The notes beneath the pieces were generated by a model, which did no database searches, was not told the origin of the DNA, and saw only the letters and a program-made list of their open reading frames with translations. From assembly GCA_039545295.1 (NCBI GenBank), contig BCIK01000031.1, positions 124,001 through 188,000 of the forward strand: a stretch of DNA of 64,000 bases, in the 5' to 3' direction. Below, piece after piece: positions 20,696 to 31,148 of this stretch (the stretch's first letter is position 1; the number at the start of each line of letters is the position of its first letter). The DNA is from Udeniomyces pyricola (lineage: Eukaryota > Basidiomycota > Tremellomycetes > Cystofilobasidiales > Mrakiaceae). A program made the translations under genes and the position numbers.

Positions 20696-22328
20696 CTATT
20701 CGACCTTTTGCTTCTTGGCCTTTTCCTTCTTCTCCTTCTTCTCCTTCTTCTCCCGCTTCTTCCTCGCCTTCTCGTCCTCTCCCTCCGTCTCTACAGCCAC
20801 CGGCGCAGGGGTATCAGGAGTAGAGATGGTGGTAGTCTGATCCTCATCCTCTCCTTCGTCTTCATCCTCGCGCTTCCGTTTAGACTTCTTGTCCTTCTTT
20901 TTGTCCTTCTTCTCCTTTTTGTCCTTCTTGTCCTTCTTAGCCTTGGGCGTCGTCGTAGATGAGGAGGAAGATTCAGGTGTAGCAGTGTCGGTAGGGGTAG
21001 CGACCTCCTCCTCCACCGGTACTGGGGTCGACACAATCGCCGCAGCTCCCCCTCCAACAACCACGACTTCTTCCTCTCCAACATCCGGTGCCCGAATCCC
21101 TCCAACCGGAACCGCCACGATCGGTTCTCCACCTTCCTTGCTTCCTCCAGCCGCGATCCTCATAGCCTCCTTCATAGCTCTCTGCTTCTCCTCCATCCTC
21201 TGCTTGAAGTAATCTTGAACGCTCATCTTGTTAGTACTGATGAGTTCGTGTTGGTCGACAAACTCGGTCGAAGACGATCCGCCGGGCGTCTCGTCCGAAT
21301 CAGGCGCGAGGGAAGTGATGGGCGTGCCGTAACCGGAACCAGAAGGCGTAGGCGTGCCAGAGGGGATACCGAGGATCTCTTGAATAGCGAGGGCGTTAGT
21401 GGAAGATGCAAGGGCTTTGGAGGCACGGTTCTTGGCTCGATGCCTTGATTGTGTGGGTTGGGTTTGGGGTTTTGAAATTACAGAGAGGAGGGTATAGGTG
21501 TTGATTAGCATCGAGTCCTTTCGAACAACCCACGATAGAGTGTCATGTAAGATATGAACAGTCCTTGAAGTAAGGAGAGAGAAAAAAAGCCAAAGAGGGA
21601 AGGACAAACAAAGAAAAAGACAGAAAAGACACTCACGCCATACGGTTCGACTTGACAGCCGTGGCCGGGGCTTTACTTCCCGACGCGACAGGCATCGCCT
21701 CCACTGCCTCCCTCACCACGACCGTATCGACAACCTCATCAACGACAGCTTTAGCAAATCCACCCAAAATCTTGCTTCCTCCTCCCGTCGTAGATGAAGA
21801 AGGTGTAGACGATCCACTTCCTCCGTCTCCGTTGGCGGCCGCTGCGAGTCGCTTCAAAACCTCTTCGAGACCTCCACCTGCGCCTCCGATCCCACCGTTG
21901 CCATCGACGCCACCTTCCCGCCTAGCCCGACCGATACCGATACCGGAGTTGTCGAGCTTACGCGCGACGGCGATGGGGTTGACGAGGCCAGAGGAGGGGT
22001 TCAGACCGAGCGAGGTGTTAGGGGTGTGACCGGCCTTGAGGAGGTACTGTTGACCAAAAGACGTGGTGTCTTGACGCCAGGCGAGGTTACGAGGGTCGTT
22101 ACCTGTACGAACGGGCGTTGTGAAAGTGATTCGTTGGGGGAGAAATGGAGGACAAGCGGGGAGGATAGGGAGTCCGCAGAGTGAGTAAGACAAAAGAAGA
22201 AGTAGAAGAAGCAAACATCCGAGGCGAATGAAGGGTTCCAGTCTGTCGGCAACGCTAAACAAAGCAGAGGAAAAGAGTGTATGAGACATACCAATCTTCT
22301 GCTTGACCTTGCGCTCGGAAAGACCCAT
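20696..22328 (-). CDS. PXR1: Pxr1/Gno1-like G-patch nucleolar protein
   Basis: Exons 22328-22292, 22102-21637 and 21443-20696 give 404 residues. The N-terminus MGLSERKVKQKIGNDPRNLAW is the hallmark of the Pxr1/Gno1/PINX1 family. Relatives use a G-patch to activate the DEAH helicase Prp43 in 35S pre-rRNA and snoRNA processing. The following region (FGQQYLLKAGHTPNTSLGL ... IAVARKLDNSGIGIG) sits where the G-patch belongs and keeps the later glycines, but the usual G-W pair at its start is replaced by G-H. A middle Gly/Ser-rich linker, a conserved helix (SVQDYFKQRMEEKQRAMKEA) and a C-terminus of Lys/Glu repeats (KKDKKDKKEKK) follow; the last is a typical nucleolar tail. The first exon is only 37 nt; its junction is confirmed by the DPRN motif. 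Confidence 0.8.
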
Positions 22329-22796
22329 GTTGATGTATGTGTGTGTATATATGTGTTGTGTGTGTTTGTTTGCGTTGAGAAGGAAAAGGGAGAAGGAGAG
22401 AGAAGGAAGGAATGCAAGGGGGTGAGCGACGACGGGGGTCAAGGCGATGTAGGCGGACGGTTTCGGGCCTGAGCGAAATTTGGCCCTCTGCGATTTCCAA
22501 GGCCGAGCTTTCTCTCGAAGGCTATGCAGGGTCGGTTTATTCGGGCTGTGTCGAGGGCGTCTGCGTGTGCCCACAAGTGCCCATCACAATAAGATAAACG
22601 ATCACTTATGCTGTCTTAACATCATCTTACTTCTTCCATCCACCAGTCCGCACTAGCGCGTACTGGCCTCATATGTATATATATTCATGGGCTTCCGCAG
22701 CCTCTTCCTCATGCCAACCCGCGTCGATGTACAGGTCCAGTGCTTGACTAATTCTTCCAGAACGCCATGCACACAACCGGGAAAAATTCATCGATT
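22329..22796. other. Intergenic, Pxr1-like promoter side and riboflavin synthase 3' side
   Basis: This 468-bp region lies between two minus-strand genes. The part near 22330-22420 is T/C-rich on the sense (minus) strand with a short GTGTGT tract, and should contain the leader of the Pxr1-like gene. An alternating TATA patch is near 22672-22686. No gene is seen. Confidence 0.4.
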
Positions 22797-24141
22797 CTAC
22801 TCCTTCGATGGCAGGACACCCTTCTCTCTCAACACCTTCTCCACAACCCTCTCAACCATGCTCTCCACCAACCCTCCAACGCCTCCACTGTCGCCCGGGC
22901 CCGCAGTGCCTTCAAACGCCCTCCTGACCGCCATCTCGACGAACTTGCCCACAGAATCCACCTCGATGTTGACTTTGTCGCCCACGGCTTTCTTGCCGAG
23001 GACGAGTTTGGTTTGGGAGTGAGCGATGAGCATGATGCTGAAGCTGAGCTTCTTGGCTTCGACCTCGTCGTCTGCCGAGGGTGAAGAGGAGGAAGAAAGA
23101 GGAGCAGACGAGGATGAGACAAGAGAGGGGACAGAAGTCAAGGTGAGGGAAGCCCCGTCGATGGTAACGTAGCCTTTGGGGATGAGAGAGGGAAGAAGCG
23201 TTTGGGATAGAGGCGTCGAGGGAAGAGTAAAGGTCATGCGAAGGGAATTGCCATCGGGAACGATGGAGCTGATGGTTGCAGTCGTATCGACGTGACCCTG
23301 ATGTTCCGTTTGATGATATATGTATGTTGATTCAAGAGACGAAGAGAAGTTGAGAGGATGAACGTAGATTGGAGATGACATTGAAGTCAATGTGGGGTCA
23401 GCTCGGCTGAGCACCCAAGCTGTCTCTGACAGAGGAAGAAGAAAGGCGTAGAAAAGAAACGGACCTGGACCATGTGCCCGCCGAATCGGGTGTGACCCGC
23501 CATAGCACGCTCACAAGCGACATAATCGCCAATCTGAAGCGCACCTAGTAAGTTTGTAAGAAATCCGGGTGAAAATAAGTGCACAGAAGGAAGAGATCAG
23601 CCATGGAGATCCCCGAGAGGAGACTGTGACGGAGTTGTGGAAGATGATGAGTCATCAAGTGTGTAATCAACCGTCGTTTTTGGTCGACACCGTTGTTGCG
23701 TCACTGGCTCTCCCTCGCCTTGTTGGCGAAGCTTAGACTGTAGCGTTGGATCTCGTCTTGGAGAGGGTTTCTTAATCTGCTCTCCATAAAAATTGTCTGC
23801 TTTCCGTGAAGGATTCTGAGCGCGACGACTAACCCAAGTTGGTCCGATCGAGCGTCTCGGGCGCAAGACCGACTTTAAAGGACCCGCCGTTGTGCTCGCG
23901 GTCGAATTCGGTGACGGTGAGGCAGGCACCATTGACGGCGATGCTGTCGCCTATGGAACAGTCGTCGAGGATGGGAGCGGCTTGGGCAAAGGTGAGGGTG
24001 AAGCCGCCGTCCATGGAGTCCATGGGTTGACGCTCTTGAAGTTGGGCGAGGTGTTCGATCTGTCGGGACAGGTAAAGGCGTGAGAATCGATCGGTGTGGA
24101 GCAAGGAGGCATAAGCGTGTACATACGAGGCCGGTGAACAT
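22797..24141 (-). CDS. RIB5: Riboflavin synthase, alpha subunit
   Basis: Exons 24141-24127 (15 nt, encoding MFTGL), 24059-23834, 23544-23465 and 23297-22797 join in phase to 273 residues. The enzyme dismutates two molecules of 6,7-dimethyl-8-ribityllumazine into riboflavin and a pyrimidinedione, the last step of vitamin B2 synthesis. It consists of two lumazine-binding beta-barrel repeats. The first begins MFTGL/IEHLAQL and carries IGDSIAVNGACLTV; the second begins at about residue 108 with GHVDTTATI and carries PKGYVTIDGASLTLT. The C-terminal helix (VESMVERVVEKVL) fits the trimerisation helix. The second barrel contains a Ser-rich insertion of about 20 residues (near VSSSSAPLSSSSSPSADDE), which makes the protein longer than the roughly 240-residue yeast enzyme. 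Intron 2 is 289 nt. Confidence 0.93.
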
Positions 24142-24368
24142 GCTGGTTGGAGTTGGGGGTGATGGATATCGGATCAAGGGATGGGATGATGTCGCGGTGA
24201 CTGATAGGATTCGGTGCAGTCGCAATCGGTTGTTGGCTGAGTGGGTCGATGATGATCCAGCACAATGGCCGCCGGATGTATGCGCATGCGCATGTGTATG
24301 CGACTCGTTTGGCTTTCCCCCTTCGACCCCTTCCTGCTCCATACTTATCTCTCGCCCTCCTTCGCATC
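24142..24368. promoter_or_regulatory. Short divergent promoter region, RIB5-like and MTA phosphorylase genes
   Basis: Only 227 bp separate the two start codons, so both promoters and leaders must fit here. The region contains a GCATGCGCATGCGCATGTG-like alternating tract (about 24280-24300). No known factor site can be assigned with confidence. Confidence 0.55.
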
Positions 24369-26803
24369 ATGTCCCAATCTTCTCAATCCAAGCCCGGTCA
24401 GTCCTTCAACTTCCAGCCAGTCAGCCTCTGTCATCTCTCACACACTCATATACAGCAAAAGCTTACCCCAATTCCTCCCCCCTCCTCGCCTCAAACTCGC
24501 CCCTCTCCGTTGACCGAAAAAGTCCTCGTCGGAGTGAGTCCGACTTTCTTTCTCCTCTTGTTACAAGCCTTCGACCATGGCCTCCTCCACGACCTCGCCT
24601 CGTTCACAATCCTCGCCGTTTAGTCAGAAACTGATCCTTACTCCATCATCCATGTGTGCTTCTTCAACTTTGCAAACGCCATAGGTTATCGGCGGTTCGG
24701 GTCTCTACAAGCTCGACAACTTGACTTTCGTGTACGTGTCTCTACTCGCTATAACCTTCCTTCCTTCCGTCTAAATCTTGGGTGAGCCATCTTAACCATA
24801 TTTATTCATATTTCAACACGCAGTCGCGAGGTCAACGTCGAGACTGTTCGTCCCGTTTTGTTTTGTCGACGTACTTCTTTCCTTTGGCAATGTTGCGTGT
24901 GACGCGTCGCGACTTACCCAACTTTCCTTCTCTTTTCTTTCTCTTCTTCATTACCTTGCTATTACTTAGCCTTGGGGCAAGCCTTCTTCTCCTCTTTCCA
25001 TCTTCACTCTTCCCCCTTCGGCCGAGTCGCCCAACACCCCGGGTCCCGAAGTCGCCTTCATCTCCCGACACGGCGTCGAGCACAGTTCGTTCCTCCTATC
25101 TGTTGCTTGCCTACCTATCTTGTTCCGACCCCATCTCTCAACTGCCTGATCATCTCTGATTCTCACGTTTATTTCGATCGACCAGACATTCCTCCCTCTG
25201 AGGTCCCCGCCCGAGCCAACATCGCCGCCCTCAAGAGCATCGGTGTCGAGGCCATCGTCGCCTTCTCTGCCGTCGGATCGCTCCGAGAGGAGATCGCTCC
25301 GGGAGACTTCATCATCCCTAACCAGATCATTGACAGGACCAAGGGCATCCGACCGAGCACCTTCTTCAGTGGCTTGGGTGTTGTCGTTCACGTAGGTATC
25401 TTTGTGTCTTGCTCTGATGCGCATCGCTTAGACGTCGTGCCCATACTTTCTCTTGTCCCCGTCCATTTTTGTTCACCTCTGATTTTCCTTCTCGTTTCTA
25501 ACACTATTCCTCTCGACTGGGACCTTGTACCTTCATGTTTTTCGATGATCAAACTCAACACTGACACCCATTTATGTATCCTCCTTTTCTTCCTTGTCCT
25601 CCAGGCCATGTTCGGTGACCCCTTTGACAACCAGCTCATCAAGCACATCAGCCCTCTCGTTCACGACTCGCTCTCCAAAGCTAGCCCGGACGGTGGACCC
25701 GTCAAGGTTCACGAAGGTAAGACCGTCGTCGTCATGGAGGGCCCTCAGTTCTCGACCAGGGCCGAGTCGACCATGTACCGACAGTGGTAAGTCTTGATCA
25801 TCATTTGTCTTTGCGAGGATTATTTTCATTGCGTGAAAGCCAAAAAGGACAGGATGGTGGAATTCCTCGCCACGGAGGAGAATTGAGCAGCTCAGTTCAA
25901 CGCCGAAAGAGTCAAACTAACCGAAACCCTAGAAGAGAAGAACTTGTGCTGACGTTTCATGCTCCTTTCCAATCATTTAAAACTTGACGACTCTCATCAT
26001 CTCCCCCGTTTGGCGCTGTGGATTCATCAACCGTTATAGGGGCGGAGACATCATCAACATGTGCGTTCTGCCTCCCGCTTCATTTCGCTCTTTCTCTACA
26101 GTCTTCGGTTTACATTCCTGAATGACAGTCGCATACATTTACCACGATACTGGAAAACTGATCTCTACCTCCGTTCTACCGCTGACTTATGCATTACCTT
26201 GCACGGCATAGGTCGTCCATTCCCGAGGCGAAGCTCGCGCGAGAAGCCGAGATTTCGTACGGTCTCATTTGCACTTCCACGGATTACGATGCGTGGAGGG
26301 AGGATGAGCACCCCGTTACGGTCGAAGAGGTACGTTTTTTTTCGTTTTTTTTGGCGGGGAGGATGGAGGGGGGAGGGCGGGAGGAGGAGAGGAGGAAAGG
26401 TCAGGGTGAAAAGAGGAAGAGAAAGGTGTTTGAGTAGAGGAGAGAAAGAGAGGTTGAGAAGGTGTGGTTGATGCGGTGCTTCGTCTTTGTTTCTCATATT
26501 GTTTCTTTAACCCTTCTCGATCGCTCTCTCCCCCTTCCACTATTTCCTGCTTTCACTCTTCAATTGCTCCCCACACGCATGCCCGTAACCCAGGTTATCA
26601 AGACCCTGCACACCAACGCTCATCTCTCGAAGCTCGTCTGCCAGACTATTCTTCCTTCGGTCCACGCCGCCGTCGCGTCCTCGACCGTGCTCACGCAGAC
26701 TAAAGGCTCGATGAAGTTCAGCTGCGTCACGAGGAAGGAGGGATGGACCCAGGAGGCTAGGGAGAAGTTGAGTTGGGTCCTGTCGTACTTCAAGGAGGAA
26801 TAG
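24369..26803 (+). CDS. MEU1: S-methyl-5'-thioadenosine phosphorylase
   Basis: Nine exons: 24369-24533, 24685-24731, 24824-24845, 24970-25084, 25186-25391, 25605-25786, 26040-26060, 26212-26329 and 26594-26803; all phases agree, giving 361 residues. The enzyme phosphorolyses methylthioadenosine, the by-product of polyamine synthesis, to adenine and 5-methylthioribose-1-phosphate in the methionine salvage pathway. Family signatures are visible: [13 protein letters not shown] with the phosphate-binding [81 protein letters not shown] and CTSTDYDAW. Two exons are only 21 and 22 nt. The first 55 residues are an unconserved Pro/Ser-rich extension compared with the roughly 280-residue human enzyme; a 36-nt intron inside that first exon is possible but not required. 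Two 5' splice sites are GTTCGT. Confidence 0.93.
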
Positions 26804-27463
26804 ATCGTTGTTTGAGGCGTGGTTTGGAACAGTTGCTCGAATAGATTTCTAAACCGAAGATATATACATGTAGATGTTTATCCAATGATTGAGTGGACGC
26901 GACCGGCAGCTGGTGCCGAGATGAGAGAGAGAGAGAACGCGCGGCCGACGTGTTGCCGAAAGTCAAATTGAACGTCGACTGCGGCTCCCTGCAACTCCCT
27001 GGCGCGCTTTCTGAATTCCTCCCTTGGCGCCCTTGGCAGCTTCGTCTTTCGATTCGACCGCCTGGAGGACGACGACGTCAGCCAGTAGTCGTTAGCGTTA
27101 GCCAGCATTCGCATTCTGCACTCCAACTCAATAACCACCTTCAACACTGCCATCCAAAGGCTATTAACCTGACATCATCTTGTCTGTTCCCATTAACACA
27201 ACCTGCAGCCTCTCATCGCCTCCATCTCCACACTATTATATCCTGTCATTTCCCCATCCAACCCATCCCACTCACCTCACCCCACCAACCCAACCGATCG
27301 CGCTCTCGCTACAGACCGATATCATTATCCATACCTCCTCCTGGCTTTTTCGCTCCTCGCCTCCTGCTCCTTTTCCATTCACTCTATCACCGCATCCCCA
27401 TCGCCCCTTGCAACCAGCAAGCTTGTTCATCCCTTCCATCCATAGGCGGACCATCATACATCC
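26804..27463. other. Intergenic, MTA phosphorylase to UIM-like protein gene
   Basis: This is a 660-bp tandem intergenic region. From about 27120 to 27460 it is strongly C/T-rich on the + strand, matching the pyrimidine-rich leaders seen before other plus-strand genes. No independent feature is recognised. Confidence 0.4.
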
Positions 27464-29996
27464 ATGTCATTCCCGTTCGTCCAGCTTCTGACTCCAGCTC
27501 TCGCCCCTGACAGTCAACGTCTTTCATTCCCCTTTCCGTCCCCCCTCCCCTTCTCCCCTAACCTGTCCTGACATTGCCTTGCTCCTAACATCATCTAGGC
27601 ACCGTTCTTCAAGCTCCCCCTTTCCGCATCGCTTTGGATCCGATGAGGTCCTCCAACGCCCTTCGTACGCTGCACCAGTCCCGACAGCTCCCCGTCCAGG
27701 GACCCTCCCGCAGCAACCACCCAGTCCCAAAACTGACTTCTCCTCGAGTTCACCCCCGTCACCACCCGCAACACCTCCATCGTCCTTCATTCGACGTGTT
27801 GCCTCAGACTCTGAATTGCCCATAAATGCGTTACACCAGGGCGAAGAAGAGGAGCTTGCCAGGGTCATGGAGCTCTCCCGGCTGCTGTTCGAGACAGAAC
27901 AGAAGTCGGCGGGACCGACCCAGCATGGCGCTAAGTCGTCCAGAGATCCCACAGACTGGGGAAAACTCGATGATCAGGGGTGGCAGCAAGGTATGGGAGA
28001 GTGGAGTCTTGACGGATCGATTCAGCCACAGCAGGTGCTGAGGGAGGAGCCCCAATCGAGGGAAGTCGACGAGGACCCGTTTGCCGATCCAGAGATTATC
28101 ACCGAGTTCATTCCTCGCTCCAGAGCCCTTCCTTCGCCGCCACCAACAGTACCCAGTACTCCCAAGATGGCTCTGGAGAAGGAAGACATAGTATCAGCCT
28201 CCCTTCTGTCAGCTCGCCATTCGATCCGACCGCCGGAAAGTTCATCTCTCACAGCTCCCAGTACTCGCCCGTCCATCCACATGTCGGCGTCTGACCCACT
28301 CCCAATCTCGGCTAAACCACGTCTCACGCTGTCCTCCAACCCGCTTTCTACTATCACGCAACATCTCACCTCACTATCTCCCGCATCCTCGCCTGTGACC
28401 GCATCGGTACCAAAGCCGGTCCTAACCATTGACGACGACCTTTCTCCTTTACAGACTCGATCGGCTAGCCTTCATGACCCCAGCTCAACGACCTTTACTC
28501 GTCTCTCGAAGCGGGCTTCTTTCTCTGCCAATCTTCTTCCCCGGTGGAACGGCGGGGCTAGCGGTTCAAAAATCAACAAGGTGCCCTCTGCCCCTTCCAC
28601 GCGAAGGTCGTCAATGAGGGCAACACCTTCCTCTACACTCACTTCTGCTCCCTTTTCGAATCACCACATCTCCTCCCCTACCTCTTCAGTATCGTCTATA
28701 CCGCCCCCCGATGACGCTCTCGGTTTCTCCTGGGGTGTCACTGCCCTCTCACCTGAACCGATTCTGCTGCCCCATCCCCTGCACCTTGATACCTCCCTTC
28801 CTCTGCTCGCTGTGCCACGTCAGCCGAACCCAGCAACAGAAGACGTCGAGCGAGGAGGAGCGCTTTATGTCAAATCTTCGTCTTTCACTTCTCTTCTCAG
28901 CGGGCTGTTTCAGCATGGCTCCGTCCTGCTCGAAGGATCCGGTCGCTGGGAAACAGTCCTTCAATTCCTCAAGTTTGGTGAAGGAGAGTTTGGTTGTGTC
29001 CTGTGGCTTATAGAGGAGGTGGAAGAGAAGAAGGAAGTGAGGTTCAGTGAAGAAGTCACGGTTCGCAAGTGTAGCACCAAAGAAGGGAATGCTGGTCTGA
29101 AGAAGAAACGGACTCTTATCCGGCATCGGCAACCTTCCCTTCCTTGCTCTCCGTCTGCTTACCCATCCACACATAGCTTCTCCAAAGCGGAATTATCGAC
29201 ACCAATCTCAGGCCCAAGTATTGATCCAGGCATCTCCAACCCGATCTTGGCGTCGTCTGCTTTACTCGCCGCACATCTCTACGCGCATTTCCTTGCCTTG
29301 TCCCGCAAGACCCGCATGTCATCCTTGCCATCGCCTCCCGAATCAACCCTCATTCTTCTCCCACCTCAATTACCCGGCAGAGTTTGCCTCTCCATCCTTG
29401 AAGTCGCAGAATGGCTTGTTCAGTTGACCCGCTCACCACCTCCGACCGAGGTCTCATCCTCACCCGCATCATCATCCCCTACGTTATCCTCCCGTCCAAG
29501 CCCTTCACTTGTTTCTCCACCTTCCCCGAACCCCTCTTCGATAACCTGGTCCGTTGCTGCTCAAAATCGACTGTTATCTATCGTCGATTCCCATACGCTT
29601 CCTTCGCTCGATCATCTCTTCTCTCCCTCCTCTGCCCTCGATGACGATGATGACGATGACGAAGGACACGTCAACGGAAGTAACCCCAAGCCTGCTTCGT
29701 TCGGTCCGAGCTCGTTCTCATCGTCCTCGCTCAGTTCCTTTGGTCGGCGAAGGAGTAGCGCTCAACGGGGTACTTCAGGCGGATGGAAGGCGTTGGTTGG
29801 AGGTGGGAAGTCGAAGAAGGATTTGGTTGATAAAGGGAGGAGGGACAATGATTACTTAGGCTACCCGGCTGGGTCAAACTCGGGGTTAGGAAAGGAAAGG
29901 ATTAGGGAGAGTGCGGCGTTTATTACACCTGTGAGTTGTCGAGTTGTCCATCCGAAGATAGGTAGAGAAGTTTCAGGCATCAAAAAGGGGAAGTGA
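27464..29996 (+). CDS. Pro/Ser-rich protein with a ubiquitin-interacting-motif-like segment
   Basis: The long frame is open from 27599 to 29996. An upstream 11-nt exon (27464-27474, encoding MSFP) joins it in phase through a GTTCGT donor, giving 802 residues. The start is therefore inferred, not certain. Residues about 86-102 read EEEELARVMELSRLLFE, which fits the UIM pattern of an acidic run, a hydrophobic-Ala/Met core, Ser and a closing Glu; such helices bind ubiquitin. Most of the protein is low-complexity Pro/Ser/Thr sequence. One globular-looking stretch (about residues 370-500) contains GALYVKSSSFTSLLSGLFQH and GRWETVLQFLKFGEGEFGCV. A poly-Asp run (DDDDDDDEGH) and a basic, glycine-rich C-terminus follow. 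I do not recognise the family and give no function beyond possible ubiquitin binding. Confidence 0.65.
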
Positions 29997-31148
29997 GGAA
30001 GGGGGTTTAGGAATGCTTGGTAAGACTTGTTGTATGTGAATATCAGGGCCTGACACAATTTGGTTTTCTTTCTTTTTTTGGTGGGTCTATATCAACCATG
30101 TCATACAGTTTATTCTTCCGCCAACCACTCATCATCATCCTGCCCCAACGACCACATCGTAGGAGTCAGCTCGAACGATTCACGACATATCTTGACATCG
30201 TCCACTCTCTGCGCGCTTGATGATCAAAACAACGCATTTTTTCTCTCAAACGCTTGTCATGTTTTCTGTTATTGAGATACAAACGTCGGGGGATATTGAT
30301 GTTAGACCCCCTTTGTGAACCACTCACACACTCGCCCAGTCGTTGCTCTATCTTGTCCAAGGACGTTGTGCTTTTTATGACTTTGCTGTCTTCCTCTTTC
30401 TTTAGCTATCATTCTTTTTTGTCTCTCCATCTTTCTCCCTTTCATCTCTTGCTCCTGATCTGCGTCTTCCAACATACGTCCTCGACCAGATATATAATCC
30501 AGATCCCACCTTTCCCCTACGAGCAATCTGGCGGTTCCTTTTTTTTCTTTTCTTCTTCCTTTGCTTCTTCTCACCTTTCTGCAGCTTTTATCTTCTCGAG
30601 ATACCCGGCCGATTTGCTTCTCGTATTGTGTTTTTTTTTTTTTCTTTTTTTTTTTCCTTCCTTTTTTTGGTTGAATAGTAGCTGTATCGCATCACATAAT
30701 ACGCCACGTAGCCTAACGGATGCTCGAACGCGCGTGCAACTTAAGAAAGCACATGCATGCATATTGTATCATCATACACAGGTGGTATATGATACCATAT
30801 AGACGTACGTACCAGTGCATACGTACATGCGTCCGATCGAGGTTGTACATGTAACGGGTCGCGACGGGTAAAGAAGGAACATACCGGTGCAAGTTCGGGC
30901 CGGGCCTCCTTGACTGTCTAGTTGGCGCTATAATGATAATTTGTGAGGGCTCTACCGAATTCCGATAAGCGGCATTGAGATGACTAACGGACGAGTCATG
31001 CATATATAGTTCAGACCATTCATTTACTCAAGTACCCTGCTCACCATATCCTCGTCGTCGAAACCTGCCGGACCGTATAGCTCAGCCCTTTATCTGTCGA
31101 TAGATTCCCTCGGTCTCCTACACCCGAGCATCGCGATCACCCAACATA
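29997..31148. other. Intergenic, UIM-like protein gene to MFS transporter gene
   Basis: In this 1.15-kb tandem region the first 700 bp is T-rich on the + strand (long T runs near 30632-30667), as expected for a 3' untranslated region of the upstream gene. The right part is of mixed composition with a TATATAG sequence at about 31002-31009, roughly 140 bp before the next start codon. No gene is seen. Confidence 0.4.

Noticed and set aside
24397..24456. Intron at the 5' end of the MTA phosphorylase gene (GTCAGT...CAG)
   Set aside because: Removing it breaks the frame into KVLVGVIGG; leaving the exon whole keeps frame, so the unspliced form was used.
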